Of a DNA stretch of 64,000 nt, positions 7,313 to 16,682 are shown piece by piece. Source of the DNA: Bacteroidaceae bacterium (GTDB taxonomy: Bacteria; Bacteroidota; Bacteroidia; Bacteroidales; Bacteroidaceae); the NCBI GenBank assembly GCA_017461345.1, contig JAFTYP010000012.1:1-64000 (forward strand), read 5' to 3'. The position numbers and the translations under genes were made by a program. The notes below the pieces were generated by a model. That model saw nothing but the letters and a program-made list of their open reading frames with translations, did no database searches and was not told where the DNA came from. Position 1 is the stretch's first letter. The number at the start of each line of letters is the position of its first letter.

Positions 7313-9547
7313 TTAAAGAGCGTGGTTAATGGTACGGCTGAGAACGTCAAGTTGCTGTTCGCGGGTCAACTTAACGAAATTCACAGCATAGCCCGATACA
7401 CGGATTGTCAACTGCGGATACTTCTCCGGATGCTCCATGGCATCAACGAGGAGTTCGCGGTCGAACACATTCACATTGAGGTGGTGACCACCATCAGGAG
7501 TAAAGTAACCATCCATCAGATTGACAAGGTTGTCCACCTGCATCTCGTTATTCTTACCCAATGTAGCCGGCGAAATAGCGAAGGTGTAGGAAATGCCGTC
7601 GTGTGAATGTTGGAAGGGAAGTTTTGCAACCGAAGCAAGGGCTGCAACAGCACCACGTGTGTCGCGACCATTCATCGGGTTGGCACCGGGAGCAAAAGGC
7701 ACACCCTCAGGACGTCCGTCGGGAGTAGCACCTGTATATTTACCATAAACAACATTCGAAGTAATAGTCAATACCGACTGAGTAGGAACAGCATCACGGT
7801 ATGTCTGGTGCTGACGCATGAACTCCATGAACTTCTCCGTTATCATCATAGCCAATGCATCAGTCTTGTCGTCGTTATTGCCAAAGGGCACATAGCCACT
7901 GTTCTCGAAACCGACAGCCAAACCTCTCTCGTCGCGAATCACCTTCACTGTGCCGTACTTGATGGCAGCCAATGAGTCGGTAACGATAGAGAGACCGGCA
8001 ATACCAGAAGCACTGATGCGCTCTACATCTCCATCGTGCAAAGACATCTCGAATGCCTCATAGTCATACTTGTCGTGCATGTAGTGAATAATCTTCAAAG
8101 CATCTGCATAGACCTTTGCAAGCCACTGCATCATCTGCTCGAACTTCTCCATCACATCATCATACTCAAGTACGTCGGAAGTAATCGGGGTAAACACAGG
8201 AGTAACCTGTTCGCCGCTGCGTTCATCTCTACCACCATTGATGGCATAGAGCAGACACTTTGCCAAGTTGGCACGGGCACCAAAGAACTGCATCTGCTTA
8301 CCAATCTTCATTGGGCTCACGCAGCAAGCAATACCATAGTCGTCACCGAAGTCAACACGCATCAGATCATCGTTCTCATACTGTATTGCGCTGGTCTTAA
8401 TAGACATCTTTGCACAATAACGCTTCCAGCCTTCCGGCAAACGTTCGCTCCAAAGTACAGTCAAGTTGGGCTCGGGAGCAGGACCGAGATTATCCAATGT
8501 ATGGAGCATACGGAAGCAGGTCTTGGTAACGAGGGTACGACCATCGATACCCATACCGCCTTCGCTTGCAGTTACCCAAACAGGGTCGCCAGAGAAAAGG
8601 TCGTTGTATTCGGGAGTACGAAGGAAACGGATAATGCGGAGTTTGATAACCATTTGGTCGATAAGTTCCTGTGCCTCCTCCTCTGTCAGAGTTCCATTCT
8701 GCAAATCATGCTCAATGAAGATATCAAGGAAGGTTGAAATACGGCCAATAGACATAGCAGCACCATCCTGGTCCTTCACTGCGCCAAGATAGCCGAAGTA
8801 AACGAACTGCACTGCTTCGCGAGCATTCTGTGCAGGCTTCGTTACATCAAAGCCATAACCTGCACACATCTTAACGAAGTCCTTCAACGCCTGAATTTGT
8901 TCTGAAATCTCTTCACGCTGACGGATTACATCTTCTGTCATCTCCTGAACATCAAGTCTGTCCAAGAAACGCTTCTTTTCCTCTATGAGGTTATCTACAC
9001 CATAAAGAGCAATACGGCGATAGTCGCCAATGATACGGCCACGGCCATAAGCATCGGGAAGACCGGTGATGATATGAGAATGGCGAGCCTTACGGATATC
9101 CTGTGTATAAGCAGAGAACACACCAGCATTGTGGGTCTTGCGGTGTTTGGTATATACTTCCTTCGTATCGCCATCAAGTTCATAACCATAAGACTGCAAC
9201 GCAGCCTCCACCATACGAATACCTCCCTTGGGGAAGATGCCACGCTTGAGAGGAGCATCGGTCTGCAAACCAACGATAACCTCGTCATCCTTGCTGATAT
9301 ATCCAGGGCCGTATGTGCACAAAGTCTGTGGCTTCTTTGTTTCTGCATCATAGACACCCTTCTCACGTTCTACTTTGAACATCTCGGAAAGAATGTCCCA
9401 AAGTTTCAAAGTACGTGCAGTAGGACCAACAAGAAAAGATTCGTCGCCGGTGTATGGCGTGTAGTTGTTCTGAATGAAGTCGCGGACATTTATCTCACGT
9501 CTCCAGATTAAACCCTTGTACTGGTTTAGGTGATTCGTCAATTTCAT
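7313..9547 (-). CDS. pflB: Pyruvate formate-lyase (glycyl radical enzyme)
   Basis: 744 residues, the usual size. PFL cleaves pyruvate with CoA to acetyl-CoA and formate in anaerobic fermentation. The catalytic cysteine pair is in [11 protein letters not shown] (about residues 408-409), and the radical glycine is in [10 protein letters not shown] (about residue 718), near the C-terminus as expected. Start chosen at 9547 ([20 protein letters not shown]), just downstream of the promoter; in-frame codons further upstream lie within the promoter. It is the first gene of the pflB-pflA unit. The active enzyme needs PflA and is destroyed by oxygen, which fits an anaerobe. Confidence 0.97.
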   Translation of the reverse strand: MKLTNHLNQYKGLIWRREINVRDFIQNNYTPYTGDESFLVGPTARTLKLWDILSEMFKVEREKGVYDAETKKPQTLCTYGPGYISKDDEVIVGLQTDAPLKRGIFPKGGIRMVEAALQSYGYELDGDTKEVYTKHRKTHNAGVFSAYTQDIRKARHSHIITGLPDAYGRGRIIGDYRRIALYGVDNLIEEKKRFLDRLDVQEMTEDVIRQREEISEQIQALKDFVKMCAGYGFDVTKPAQNAREAVQFVYFGYLGAVKDQDGAAMSIGRISTFLDIFIEHDLQNGTLTEEEAQELIDQMVIKLRIIRFLRTPEYNDLFSGDPVWVTASEGGMGIDGRTLVTKTCFRMLHTLDNLGPAPEPNLTVLWSERLPEGWKRYCAKMSIKTSAIQYENDDLMRVDFGDDYGIACCVSPMKIGKQMQFFGARANLAKCLLYAINGGRDERSGEQVTPVFTPITSDVLEYDDVMEKFEQMMQWLAKVYADALKIIHYMHDKYDYEAFEMSLHDGDVERISASGIAGLSIVTDSLAAIKYGTVKVIRDERGLAVGFENSGYVPFGNNDDKTDALAMMITEKFMEFMRQHQTYRDAVPTQSVLTITSNVVYGKYTGATPDGRPEGVPFAPGANPMNGRDTRGAVAALASVAKLPFQHSHDGISYTFAISPATLGKNNEMQVDNLVNLMDGYFTPDGGHHLNVNVFDRELLVDAMEHPEKYPQLTIRVSGYAVNFVKLTREQQLDVLSRTINHAL

Positions 9548-9575
9548 GTATATATCGGTTTTATTGATTTGCGTG

Positions 9576-9583
9576 CAAAGGTA
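9576..9583 (-). promoter_or_regulatory. pflB promoter element
   Basis: The minus strand reads TACCTTTG, 28 nt before the pflB start codon. A clear -33 TTTG at normal spacing is not seen. Confidence 0.65.
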
Positions 9584-9711
9584 CAAAAAATAATCCAAAG
9601 TCCGACGATTATCACCCCTTCTTTCTGTCAATATTTCACTTTAATTGACATATATCATTGCACAAGACCTCACACATCAAACATTTTTAACAGAAAACTT
9701 AATTCAAGTTC

Positions 9712-9741
9712 TTGTCATTGTCATAGAATTATGTAACTTTG
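9712..9741 (+). promoter_or_regulatory. Promoter of metY
   Basis: TTG (9712-9714), a 19-nt spacer and TAACTTTG (9734-9741). The leader is only about 30 nt, so no room exists for a SAM-type riboswitch. Confidence 0.75.
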
Positions 9742-9776
9742 CACCTCAAAGTTGAAAACAAAGCATCATCATAATT

Positions 9777-11057
9777 ATGAAAAAAAAGAACCTCGAGACC
9801 ATATGTATTCATGGCGGATGGAAGCCTAAGAAAGGCGAATCACAGCAGTTGCCTATTTTCCAAAGTACAACCTTTCGTTATGAGACAAGCGACCAAATGG
9901 CTCGCCTTTTCGACTTAAAAGACAATGGTTACTTCTATACCCGCCTTGCCAACCCCACAAACGATGCCGTTGCGCAAAAAATTGCAGCACTCGAAGGCGG
10001 TGTCGGTGCGGTGCTGACGAGCAGTGGGCAAGCGGCAAACTTCTACGCTATCTTCAATATTTGCCAAGCCGGAGACCACTTCATCACCGCAAACACCATC
10101 TACGGAGGCACATTCAACTTGTTTGGTGTAACATTGAAGAAGTTGGGCATCGAATGTACCTTTATCGATCCCGACTGGGATGACGAGCGTATCGAAGCCG
10201 CATTCCGTCCTAACACAAAATGTTTCTTTGGCGAAACCATCTCAAACCCTGGCTGTAATGTGTTCGACATCGAGCGTTTTGCAAAGATTGCCCACAAGCA
10301 TGGTGTTCCGCTTATCGTGGACAACACCTTTGCCACACCTATCAATTGCCGTCCGTTCGAATGGGGTTGCGACATCGTAACGCATTCAACAACAAAATAT
10401 ATGGACGGCCATGCAACACAAGTTGGCGGCGTTGTCGTTGACAGCGGCAACTTCCCTTGGGAGGATTACGCCGAGAAGTTCCCCTGCCTTTGCACTCCTG
10501 ACGAATCTTATCATGGTTTGACTTATACTAAATCATTTGGCAACATGGCTTACACTACAAAACTTGTTGCTCAACTGATGCGTGACTTGGGCAGTATTCC
10601 TTCTCCCCAAAACGCATTCTTGCTTAACCTCGGACTTGAGACTCTGCATCTCCGCATGCCTCGCCACTGCGAGAATGCGCAGAAGGTGGCAGAATGGTTG
10701 GAGAGGAATCCTAAGGTAGGATGGGTGAATTTCGCTGGGCTGCCTTCAAATAAGTACCATGCTTTGGCACAAAAGTATTTGCCGAACGGCACTTGTGGCG
10801 TGATTGCTTTCGGGCTGAAAGGCACAAAGGAAGAGGCAATCCGCTTTATGGACAACATTGATTTCATCAGCATTGTGACGCATGTTGCCGATGCTCGCAC
10901 TTGTGTTTTGCACCCTGCAAGCCACACACACCGTCAACTTTCCGACGAACAACTTCGCGAAGCCGGCATTGCCCCCGACCTTGTCCGGCTCAGTGTCGGC
11001 ATCGAAAACATAGACGACATTATAGCCGACCTTGAACAGGCAATGGCTAAAATGTAA
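9777..11057 (+). CDS. metY: O-acetylhomoserine sulfhydrylase (PLP enzyme)
   Basis: 426 residues. Members of this Cys/Met-metabolism PLP family convert O-acetylhomoserine and sulfide to homocysteine, the direct sulfhydrylation route to methionine. The Schiff-base lysine is in HSTTKYMDGH (about residue 207). TSSGQAANFYAIFNICQAGD and SNPGCNVFDIERFAKIAHKH are family motifs. The length (about 430 rather than about 390) and the 230-250 insertion favour O-acetylhomoserine lyase over cystathionine gamma-synthase or methionine gamma-lyase. It is monocistronic with its own promoter and terminator. Substrate preference is inferred from family resemblance. Confidence 0.88.
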   Translation: MKKKNLETICIHGGWKPKKGESQQLPIFQSTTFRYETSDQMARLFDLKDNGYFYTRLANPTNDAVAQKIAALEGGVGAVLTSSGQAANFYAIFNICQAGDHFITANTIYGGTFNLFGVTLKKLGIECTFIDPDWDDERIEAAFRPNTKCFFGETISNPGCNVFDIERFAKIAHKHGVPLIVDNTFATPINCRPFEWGCDIVTHSTTKYMDGHATQVGGVVVDSGNFPWEDYAEKFPCLCTPDESYHGLTYTKSFGNMAYTTKLVAQLMRDLGSIPSPQNAFLLNLGLETLHLRMPRHCENAQKVAEWLERNPKVGWVNFAGLPSNKYHALAQKYLPNGTCGVIAFGLKGTKEEAIRFMDNIDFISIVTHVADARTCVLHPASHTHRQLSDEQLREAGIAPDLVRLSVGIENIDDIIADLEQAMAKM

Positions 11058-11070
11058 TCTCCTTCTCTTA

Positions 11071-11099
11071 AAGCCTTCCTCTCCAAAGGAAGGCTTTTT
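11071..11099 (+). terminator. Terminator after metY
   Basis: AAGCCTTCC (11071-11079) pairs with GGAAGGCTT (11088-11096), followed by TTTT. Confidence 0.85.
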
Positions 11100-11123
11100 A
11101 TTTAGTTAATTAGTCTTAATTGA

Positions 11124-11155
11124 TTTTGCTGTTTGGGGAAGATTGTTTACCTTTG
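11124..11155 (+). promoter_or_regulatory. Promoter of the DUF4369 lipoprotein
   Basis: TTTTG (11124-11128), a 19-nt spacer and TACCTTTG (11148-11155). A start near 11162 rules out the in-frame ATG at 11143. Confidence 0.75.
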
Positions 11156-11181
11156 TCTATCCATTTGATTTGAAATACATA

Positions 11182-11874
11182 ATGATGAAACAATACTATC
11201 TGATTCTGGTGGTACTGTTGGCGTTGATTTCCTGCAAGAGCCAATATATGGTAAAGGGGTCTTCTAATGTGGATGACTTGGAGGGCAAGATGCTGACGCT
11301 GAAAGTTTATGTTGACGGAGAAATGCGTAGCATCGACTCTACAAGGGTGGTGCATGGGCGTTTCAATTTTGGCGGAGGCATGGACTCCATCATGCTTGCC
11401 AATATTTTCTTTAACGAAATAAGTGTGATGCCCATTGTATTGGAAGAAGGGGAAGTAATGCTGGACATTGGCGAGACGCAGCAGTCGGCCACAGGCACTC
11501 CGCTCAACGACACGCTGTCTGGCTTCATACAGAGAAAGACACAACTCGACGCTCGGATGGCCGAACTTCCACGTTTGGAATCACGAATGATAATGGACGG
11601 TGCAGACTATGATGAGATTGCGTACGAACTTGGAAGGCAGTCGAAGGAGATTGCTGCCGAGAACGAGGAACTCATCACCCGTTTCATACGCGCGAATTAT
11701 AATAATGTATTAGGGCCGGGAATCTTCATGATTCTGACCAGCAGTCTGCCCTATCCCATTCTCAATCCTCAGTTAGAGGAAATCATCACCAATGCTCCTC
11801 CTTACTTTCTGGGACACCCTTATGTAAAAGACTACATTCAAAAAGCAAAGGAACTGAAAGAGGACAGAGACTAA
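11182..11874 (+). CDS. DUF4369-like lipoprotein
   Basis: 230 residues. The start is placed after the promoter at the ATG at 11182 (a second ATG follows at 11185). It gives a lipoprotein signal MMKQYYLILVVLLALISC. The body has the pattern of DUF4369, a beta domain usually found in front of TlpA-like thioredoxins in Bacteroidales: LEGKMLTLKVYVDGEMRSID...VVHGRFNFGG. Here the thioredoxin part is missing, and an alpha-helical region follows (to about residue 190). It is probably anchored in the envelope; no function can be assigned. plsC follows after 30 bp, so the two may share a transcript. Confidence 0.7.
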   Translation: MMKQYYLILVVLLALISCKSQYMVKGSSNVDDLEGKMLTLKVYVDGEMRSIDSTRVVHGRFNFGGGMDSIMLANIFFNEISVMPIVLEEGEVMLDIGETQQSATGTPLNDTLSGFIQRKTQLDARMAELPRLESRMIMDGADYDEIAYELGRQSKEIAAENEELITRFIRANYNNVLGPGIFMILTSSLPYPILNPQLEEIITNAPPYFLGHPYVKDYIQKAKELKEDRD

Positions 11875-11904
11875 ACGCCACCTTTAGTTTTTAATTCTTG
11901 TTTT

Positions 11905-12663
11905 ATGGTAATACTATACCGTTTGTATCAACTCTTCGTTGCAGCGCCGCTCGTCATTCTTTCCACAATTATAACCTGCATCACTATCATTATCGGTTGT
12001 GCCATCGGCAAAGCAAACGTATGCAGTTATTATCCTACGATGATATGGGGGCGATTTCTCTGTTGGATAATGTTTCTACCTGTAAAGGTGGAAGGGCGAG
12101 AACTTCTCGACGAGAAGCAATCGTATGTCTTTGTGGCCAACCATCAGGGGGCTTATGACATCTTCCTTGTCTATGGTTTTCTGGGACGCAGTTTCCGTTG
12201 GATGATGAAGAAATCGCTCCGCAAAACGCCACTGATAGGCAAAACCTGCGAAAGCACAGGCCAGATCTTCGTTGACAAAAGCGGGCCGAAAGCCATACGA
12301 AAGACATACGAGCAGGCCAGGGCCGTACTGAAGAATGGCGTGTCGCTGGTCGTTTTCCCCGAGGGAGCACGCACCTTCGATGGGCGGATGACCCAGTTCC
12401 GCCGCGGTGCTTTCCAGTTGGCCGACGAGTTAGGGCTGCCCGTAGTGCCTGTTACAATCGACGGATGCTTCGATGTTCTTCCTCGCCAGCGAGGTATCAA
12501 TTTTGTTTCCTGGCACCCGCTTCGTCTCATCGTTCATGCACCGATTGCTCCCGAAGGGCAAGGCCCCGAAAACGTCCAACGCACACTCGAACAGAGTTAC
12601 GAAACCATCATGAACGACCTGCCCGAACGCCATCGGAACCGTCCCGCCGCACCCCATCAATAA
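11905..12663 (+). CDS. plsC: 1-acyl-sn-glycerol-3-phosphate acyltransferase
   Basis: 252 residues. PlsC adds the second acyl chain to lysophosphatidic acid, giving phosphatidic acid for membrane lipids. An N-terminal membrane helix (PLVILSTIITCITIIIGCAI) is followed by the catalytic NHxxxxD motif as NHQGAYD (about residues 78-84) and the glycerol-phosphate site FPEGART (about 150). FRRGAFQLADELGLPVVPV is also a family signature. It acts at the cytoplasmic face of the inner membrane and follows the DUF4369 lipoprotein by 30 bp. Confidence 0.93.
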   Translation: MVILYRLYQLFVAAPLVILSTIITCITIIIGCAIGKANVCSYYPTMIWGRFLCWIMFLPVKVEGRELLDEKQSYVFVANHQGAYDIFLVYGFLGRSFRWMMKKSLRKTPLIGKTCESTGQIFVDKSGPKAIRKTYEQARAVLKNGVSLVVFPEGARTFDGRMTQFRRGAFQLADELGLPVVPVTIDGCFDVLPRQRGINFVSWHPLRLIVHAPIAPEGQGPENVQRTLEQSYETIMNDLPERHRNRPAAPHQ

Positions 12664-12664
12664 C

Positions 12665-12774
12665 ACCCCTGCGGGGTTCTCGGAAACATCTTCTGCCTAA
12701 TTGGCCAACTTCCCACTCCATGTTTCCAGCCATCTCCCGCCATCCGTTATTCTTCTGCTGTTGAAATGTTTGGC
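12665..12774 (+). repeat. 22-bp-period array B
   Basis: Five 22-bp steps (12665, 12687, 12709, 12731, 12753) fill the gap between plsC and the next gene. CATCTTCTGCC at 12687 recurs as CATCTCCCGCC at 12731. CGGAAACATCTTCTGCC and the following TAATTGGCCAA closely match the array at 46996-47103. The last unit overlaps the -33 element of the downstream promoter. Confidence 0.6.
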
Positions 12775-12800
12775 TATCTCAGGAATAATTCGTAACTTTG
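12769..12800 (+). promoter_or_regulatory. Promoter of the REC/PEP-binding fusion gene
   Basis: TTTG (12769-12772), a 20-nt spacer and TAACTTTG (12793-12800). Transcription would start about 12805-12808, a few bases before the ATG at 12811. Confidence 0.75.
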
Positions 12801-12810
12801 GCACGAATAT

Positions 12811-15800
12811 ATGTCCCGAACGATTATGACGCTGAAAGATACTTCCTTCGTTGACCTCATGCTCAACCGCGTGTGCAATGTGCTTCTCATTGCCAATCCC
12901 TACGACGCCTTCATGCTTGAAGACGACGGACGAGTGGACGAGAAAATCTTCTCGGAGTACGCAAAACTCGGACTTCGCTTCCCACCACGCTTCCTGCAAG
13001 TGCATAGCAAAGAAGAAGCCGAAGCGCAAATGGCAGGCGGACAAATAGACCTCGTCATCGTCATGCCTGCCGCCGAAGACAACTCGGTGTTCGACATCGC
13101 CCGAGACATCAAGCAAAACTATCCCACCACACCCATCGTCGTGCTGACACCCTTCAGCCACGGCATTACCCGTCGCATGCAAAACGAAGACCTCAGTGCC
13201 TTCGAGTACGTCTTCTGTTGGCTGGGAAATACCGAACTCCTGCTCTCCATCATCAAACTGATGGAAGACCGCATGAACCTGGAACACGATATCCGCTCGG
13301 CAGGTGTGCAAATGCTTCTGGTCGTAGAAGACAACATCCGATTCTATTCAAGCATACTGCCCACACTCTATAAGTTCGTACTTCAGCAAAGCCTTGAGTT
13401 CGCCACCGAAGCACTTAACACAAGTCTCGAAATGCTGCGAATGCGTGGCCGACCAAAGATTGTACTTGCCCGCAACTACGAAGAAGCATGGCTGCTCTAC
13501 AACCGCTTTGCCGACAACACACTGGGCGTTATCAGCGACTGCCGATTCCCCATAACAGGAGGCGGCGAAAAGGACGAGACAGCCGGCTACAAACTATTCA
13601 GCGCAATACGCGCACGAGACCCATACGTCCCCCTCGTCCTCAATTCAAGCGAGGCAGACAAAGCACAACTTGCCAAAGAATGTCATGCAAGTTTCATCGA
13701 CAAAAACTCCAAAAAGATGGATGTCGACTTGCGCGACCATCTGCGCGACCACTTCGGCTTCGGCGATTTCATCTTGCGCAACCCCGACACGATGGAGGAA
13801 GTCGCACGACTTCACAACCTGAAAGACCTGCAGGACAACATCATGACCTTGCCCGCACGAAGCCTACTCTATCATATCTCACACAATAACGTAAGCCGTT
13901 GGCTCGCCAGCCGAGCCCTATTCCCCATCTCAGAATTCCTCAAGGGCATCACATGGGAAAGCCTGCAGGACATCGACGCACACCGAACCATCATCTTCGA
14001 TGCCATCGTTGCCTACCGGCGCATGAAGAATCAAGGCGTCGTGGCAGTCTTCCAACGAGAACGTTTCGACAAGTACAGCAACTTCGCACGCATTGGCGAA
14101 GGCAGTCTTGGAGGCAAAGGCCGTGGCCTTGCCTTCATCGACCACCTGCTGGGACGGCACCCCGACCTCAATAATAAAGAAGGCGTCACCGTCTGCATCC
14201 CTAAGACCGTCGTACTCTGCACCGACATCTTCGACGAGTTTATGGATGCAAACGACCTCTACCAAATCGCGCTCAGCAACATACCCGACGAAGAAATACT
14301 TAAACACTTCCTTCGCGCACGCCTTCCCATAAGACTGGTTGGCGACATGGAAGCATTCCTCGACGTCGTGGCCGGCCCCATTGCCGTCCGCTCAAGCAGC
14401 CTGCTCGAAGACTCACACTATCAACCCTTCGCCGGTGTTTACAGCACCTACATGATTCCCGCCACGAACGACCGATACGAGCGTCTGTCCATGCTTTCCG
14501 AAGCAATCAACGGCGTCTATGCCAGCGTGTTCTATCAGAGCAGCAAGGACTACATGACCGCCACCAGCAATGTCATAGACCGAGAGAAGATGGCAGTCAT
14601 CCTGCAAGAAGTGGTAGGCGAAGAGCACAACGGCCGCTTCTACCCTCTTATCAGCGGAGTTGCCCGAAGCATCAACTACTATCCCATCGGCGACGAAAAG
14701 GCCGAAGAAGGGACCGTCTCGCTGGCTATGGGCTTGGGCAAATACATCGTAGATGGAGGAACAAGCCTTCGTGTCTGCCCCGCCCATCCAAACCAAGTCT
14801 TGCAGATGAGCGAGATGGAGATTGCCTTACGCGACACACAGACGCACTTCCTGGCACTTCGGGCTCAAAGTTCAAAAGAAGCAGGAGAGATAAGCGTCAA
14901 CGATGGCTTCAACCTCATCAAGGTCCCTGTCCGCGATGCAGAAAACGACGGCACATTGCAATGGATTTGCTCCACATTCGACCCCATCGACCAATGCATC
15001 TACGATGGGTTCTACGAAGGTCGTAACCGCAAAATCATCTCCTTTGCCGGAGTATTACAAAACGGAATCTTCCCTCTGCCGGAACTCATGCAAAAGGCTT
15101 TGCAATATGGCCAGGAGGAAATGAAGCGGCCAGTAGAGATAGAGTTTGCTGTTAATCTGCATGCCGACCGCACAGGCGAATTCTGTCTTTTGCAAATAAG
15201 GCCAATGGTAGATAACCGCATGGAACTCGACGAAGACCTCACGGCCATTGCCGACGAGAAATGCCTTCTGCGCTCACACAGTGCCATCGGACACGGCATC
15301 TCCAATAACATTCGCGATATCGTCTATGTTAAGACCGACGGATATACCCCTTCCAGCAACCCTGCCATTGCCGAAGAGATAGAAAAAATCAACAGAACAT
15401 TCTTAAATTCCGCCCAAAGCAACCAAGGATTGGCCATAGAACACCCCAGAACAGAAGAAACGGAGGGAGGCAGTTATCTTCTCATCGGCCCCGGCAGATG
15501 GGGAAGCAGCGACCCTTGGCTGGGCATCCCCGTCAGGTGGAGTCATATCAGTGCTGCGCATGTCATTGTAGAAGCCGGCATAGACAGTTTCCAGGTCGAC
15601 CCGTCTCAAGGCACCCACTTCTTCCAGAACCTCACCTCGCTCGGTGTATGCTATCTCACCATCAATGCATTCCGAGGCGACGGCATCTACCGTCAGGAAA
15701 TCCTCAATCAGTTGCCTGCCGTACAGGAAACGGAACATGTTCGCCATGTCCGTCTGGAGACACCGCTAACCATTAAAGTCGATGGCAGCAAGAAAGAAGC

Positions 15801-15819
15801 CGTAGTGATGCCATCCTGA
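12811..15819 (+). CDS. Receiver-domain protein fused to the PEP synthase ATP-grasp domain
   Basis: 1002 residues. Residues about 20-150 form a degenerate receiver-like fold. About 165-300 look like a real receiver: LLVVEDN, acceptor Asp in GVISDCRFP, then VLNSSE and Lys in FIDKNSK. Residues about 410-840 match the nucleotide-binding N-terminal domain of PEP synthase/PPDK: GEGSLGGKGRGLAFI, GPIAVRSSSLLED, FAGVYSTYM, LISGVARSINYYP and FCLLQIRPM. The phosphohistidine domain and the PEP-binding barrel are absent, so it cannot complete the PEP synthase reaction alone. It may be a phospho-regulated ATP-dependent phosphotransferase, but substrate and partner are unknown. The ATG at 12811 would leave almost no leader; the ATG at 12826 (MTLKDTSF) is an equally good start. 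Confidence 0.8.
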   Translation: MSRTIMTLKDTSFVDLMLNRVCNVLLIANPYDAFMLEDDGRVDEKIFSEYAKLGLRFPPRFLQVHSKEEAEAQMAGGQIDLVIVMPAAEDNSVFDIARDIKQNYPTTPIVVLTPFSHGITRRMQNEDLSAFEYVFCWLGNTELLLSIIKLMEDRMNLEHDIRSAGVQMLLVVEDNIRFYSSILPTLYKFVLQQSLEFATEALNTSLEMLRMRGRPKIVLARNYEEAWLLYNRFADNTLGVISDCRFPITGGGEKDETAGYKLFSAIRARDPYVPLVLNSSEADKAQLAKECHASFIDKNSKKMDVDLRDHLRDHFGFGDFILRNPDTMEEVARLHNLKDLQDNIMTLPARSLLYHISHNNVSRWLASRALFPISEFLKGITWESLQDIDAHRTIIFDAIVAYRRMKNQGVVAVFQRERFDKYSNFARIGEGSLGGKGRGLAFIDHLLGRHPDLNNKEGVTVCIPKTVVLCTDIFDEFMDANDLYQIALSNIPDEEILKHFLRARLPIRLVGDMEAFLDVVAGPIAVRSSSLLEDSHYQPFAGVYSTYMIPATNDRYERLSMLSEAINGVYASVFYQSSKDYMTATSNVIDREKMAVILQEVVGEEHNGRFYPLISGVARSINYYPIGDEKAEEGTVSLAMGLGKYIVDGGTSLRVCPAHPNQVLQMSEMEIALRDTQTHFLALRAQSSKEAGEISVNDGFNLIKVPVRDAENDGTLQWICSTFDPIDQCIYDGFYEGRNRKIISFAGVLQNGIFPLPELMQKALQYGQEEMKRPVEIEFAVNLHADRTGEFCLLQIRPMVDNRMELDEDLTAIADEKCLLRSHSAIGHGISNNIRDIVYVKTDGYTPSSNPAIAEEIEKINRTFLNSAQSNQGLAIEHPRTEETEGGSYLLIGPGRWGSSDPWLGIPVRWSHISAAHVIVEAGIDSFQVDPSQGTHFFQNLTSLGVCYLTINAFRGDGIYRQEILNQLPAVQETEHVRHVRLETPLTIKVDGSKKEAVVMPS

Positions 15820-15858
15820 TGGCCACATCGCCACATAAACCCCAAAGACGACATTTAA

Positions 15859-16012
15859 CACCACGCGTCCGTTTTGCCAAATGGACTGCAGGCGTAGAAA
15901 CCAGCCACTCGGCAGGCTCCCAAACTACTCCAGAGTAATTGCCAAAGTTCTGCAGAGAAGTCGGGCAACTTCACTGCAGAAGTCGGCGAAGTTCTCTCGT
16001 GTGTTTTCTTAA
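15859..16012 (+). repeat. 22-bp-period array C, with a 70-bp segment shared with array E
   Basis: Seven 22-bp units run through the 289-bp gap before the next gene. Units are diverged but keep phase: TTGCCAA, CCCAAA, GCCAAA, GGGCAA and GGCGAA fall at unit ends. The core 15928-15997 is identical at 67 of 70 positions to the reverse complement of 31118-31187. CTTC-actgca-GAAG is a dyad within one unit. The rest of 15820-16108 shows no gene. Confidence 0.75.
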
Positions 16013-16107
16013 TCCCTCGTAAAGAGGTTGTTTTTGTCTCGTATCTTGTCTGCAAAACAGAAAAAAGTGATTTCGTTTTCAATAAATTAAAATTTCTTTT
16101 AGAAAAG

Positions 16108-16138
16108 TTTGTTTGTGTTGCCTAAATTTATATATTTG
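16108..16138 (+). promoter_or_regulatory. Promoter-like element inside the start of the accessory fragment
   Basis: TTTG (16108-16111), a 19-nt spacer and TATATTTG (16131-16138) match the consensus. It lies after the ATG at 16109, which suggests that the first 15 or so codons of that frame are not translated. Confidence 0.5.
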
Positions 16139-16657
16139 CTCCAACTTTTATTTTTCCCAAAAGGGATTCCATGGAGTAAAGAAAAACGTTCATTTTTATG
16201 CGAGGATATGGATGGAGACGGTTTTTTTAATTGCGGGATAGAAACGAATGCCTTTGATATTCCTGTTTGGGCTCAAACCGATGGTGATGATTCTGACCCA
16301 ACAATTGGGCAAATAAACGAATATGGCTATTGTGAGCAGTTGCCAGCTAATCATCCGACCTATGAATATATTTATAATGATTCAACTCTTATTAATTTCG
16401 AAAGTAGTTCCAATTATATAGGTGTGCTGCGTGGTGCAACGCTTACATTACAAGTACAACCAAGTTTTGAAAATGGAACAAAGATTTTGTTAGACAGAGG
16501 TACAACATTAATAATCAATGGGTTTACCGCAAATTTAGATTTCTTACATCCTTATCCCGGCTGCAAAATTATTTTGAGAAATGGAGCAAAAATTAAAAAA
16601 CCATTTTCCACACCTATAGGAGTGGAATTTGTCATAGAAGATGGTACAATAGAATAA
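16109..16657 (+). pseudogene. Probable remnant: C-terminal part of a large secreted protein
   Basis: The 182-codon frame lacks a signal peptide. It contains DMDGDGFFNCGI and DGDDSDPTIGQINEYGYC, an Asp-rich calcium-binding-like stretch. I recall this stretch near the C-terminus of much larger secreted proteins, often peptidases, in Bacteroidales. A beta-helical segment follows (TLTLQVQPSFENGTKILLDRGTTLII is read as regular strands). A consensus promoter overlaps the first codons, and the first later in-frame ATG is at 16208, inside the Asp-rich motif. The simplest reading is an N-terminally truncated gene. A/T content is higher than in neighbouring genes, as is also true of the next gene. It could still be a short expressed protein starting at a non-ATG codon. 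Confidence 0.5.
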
Positions 16658-16682
16658 TATTAATAATGTATTTTGAGTTATC

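Noticed and set aside
9660..9776. Possible SAM riboswitch before metY
   Set aside because: The promoter leaves a leader of only about 30 nt, too short for any known SAM-binding RNA.
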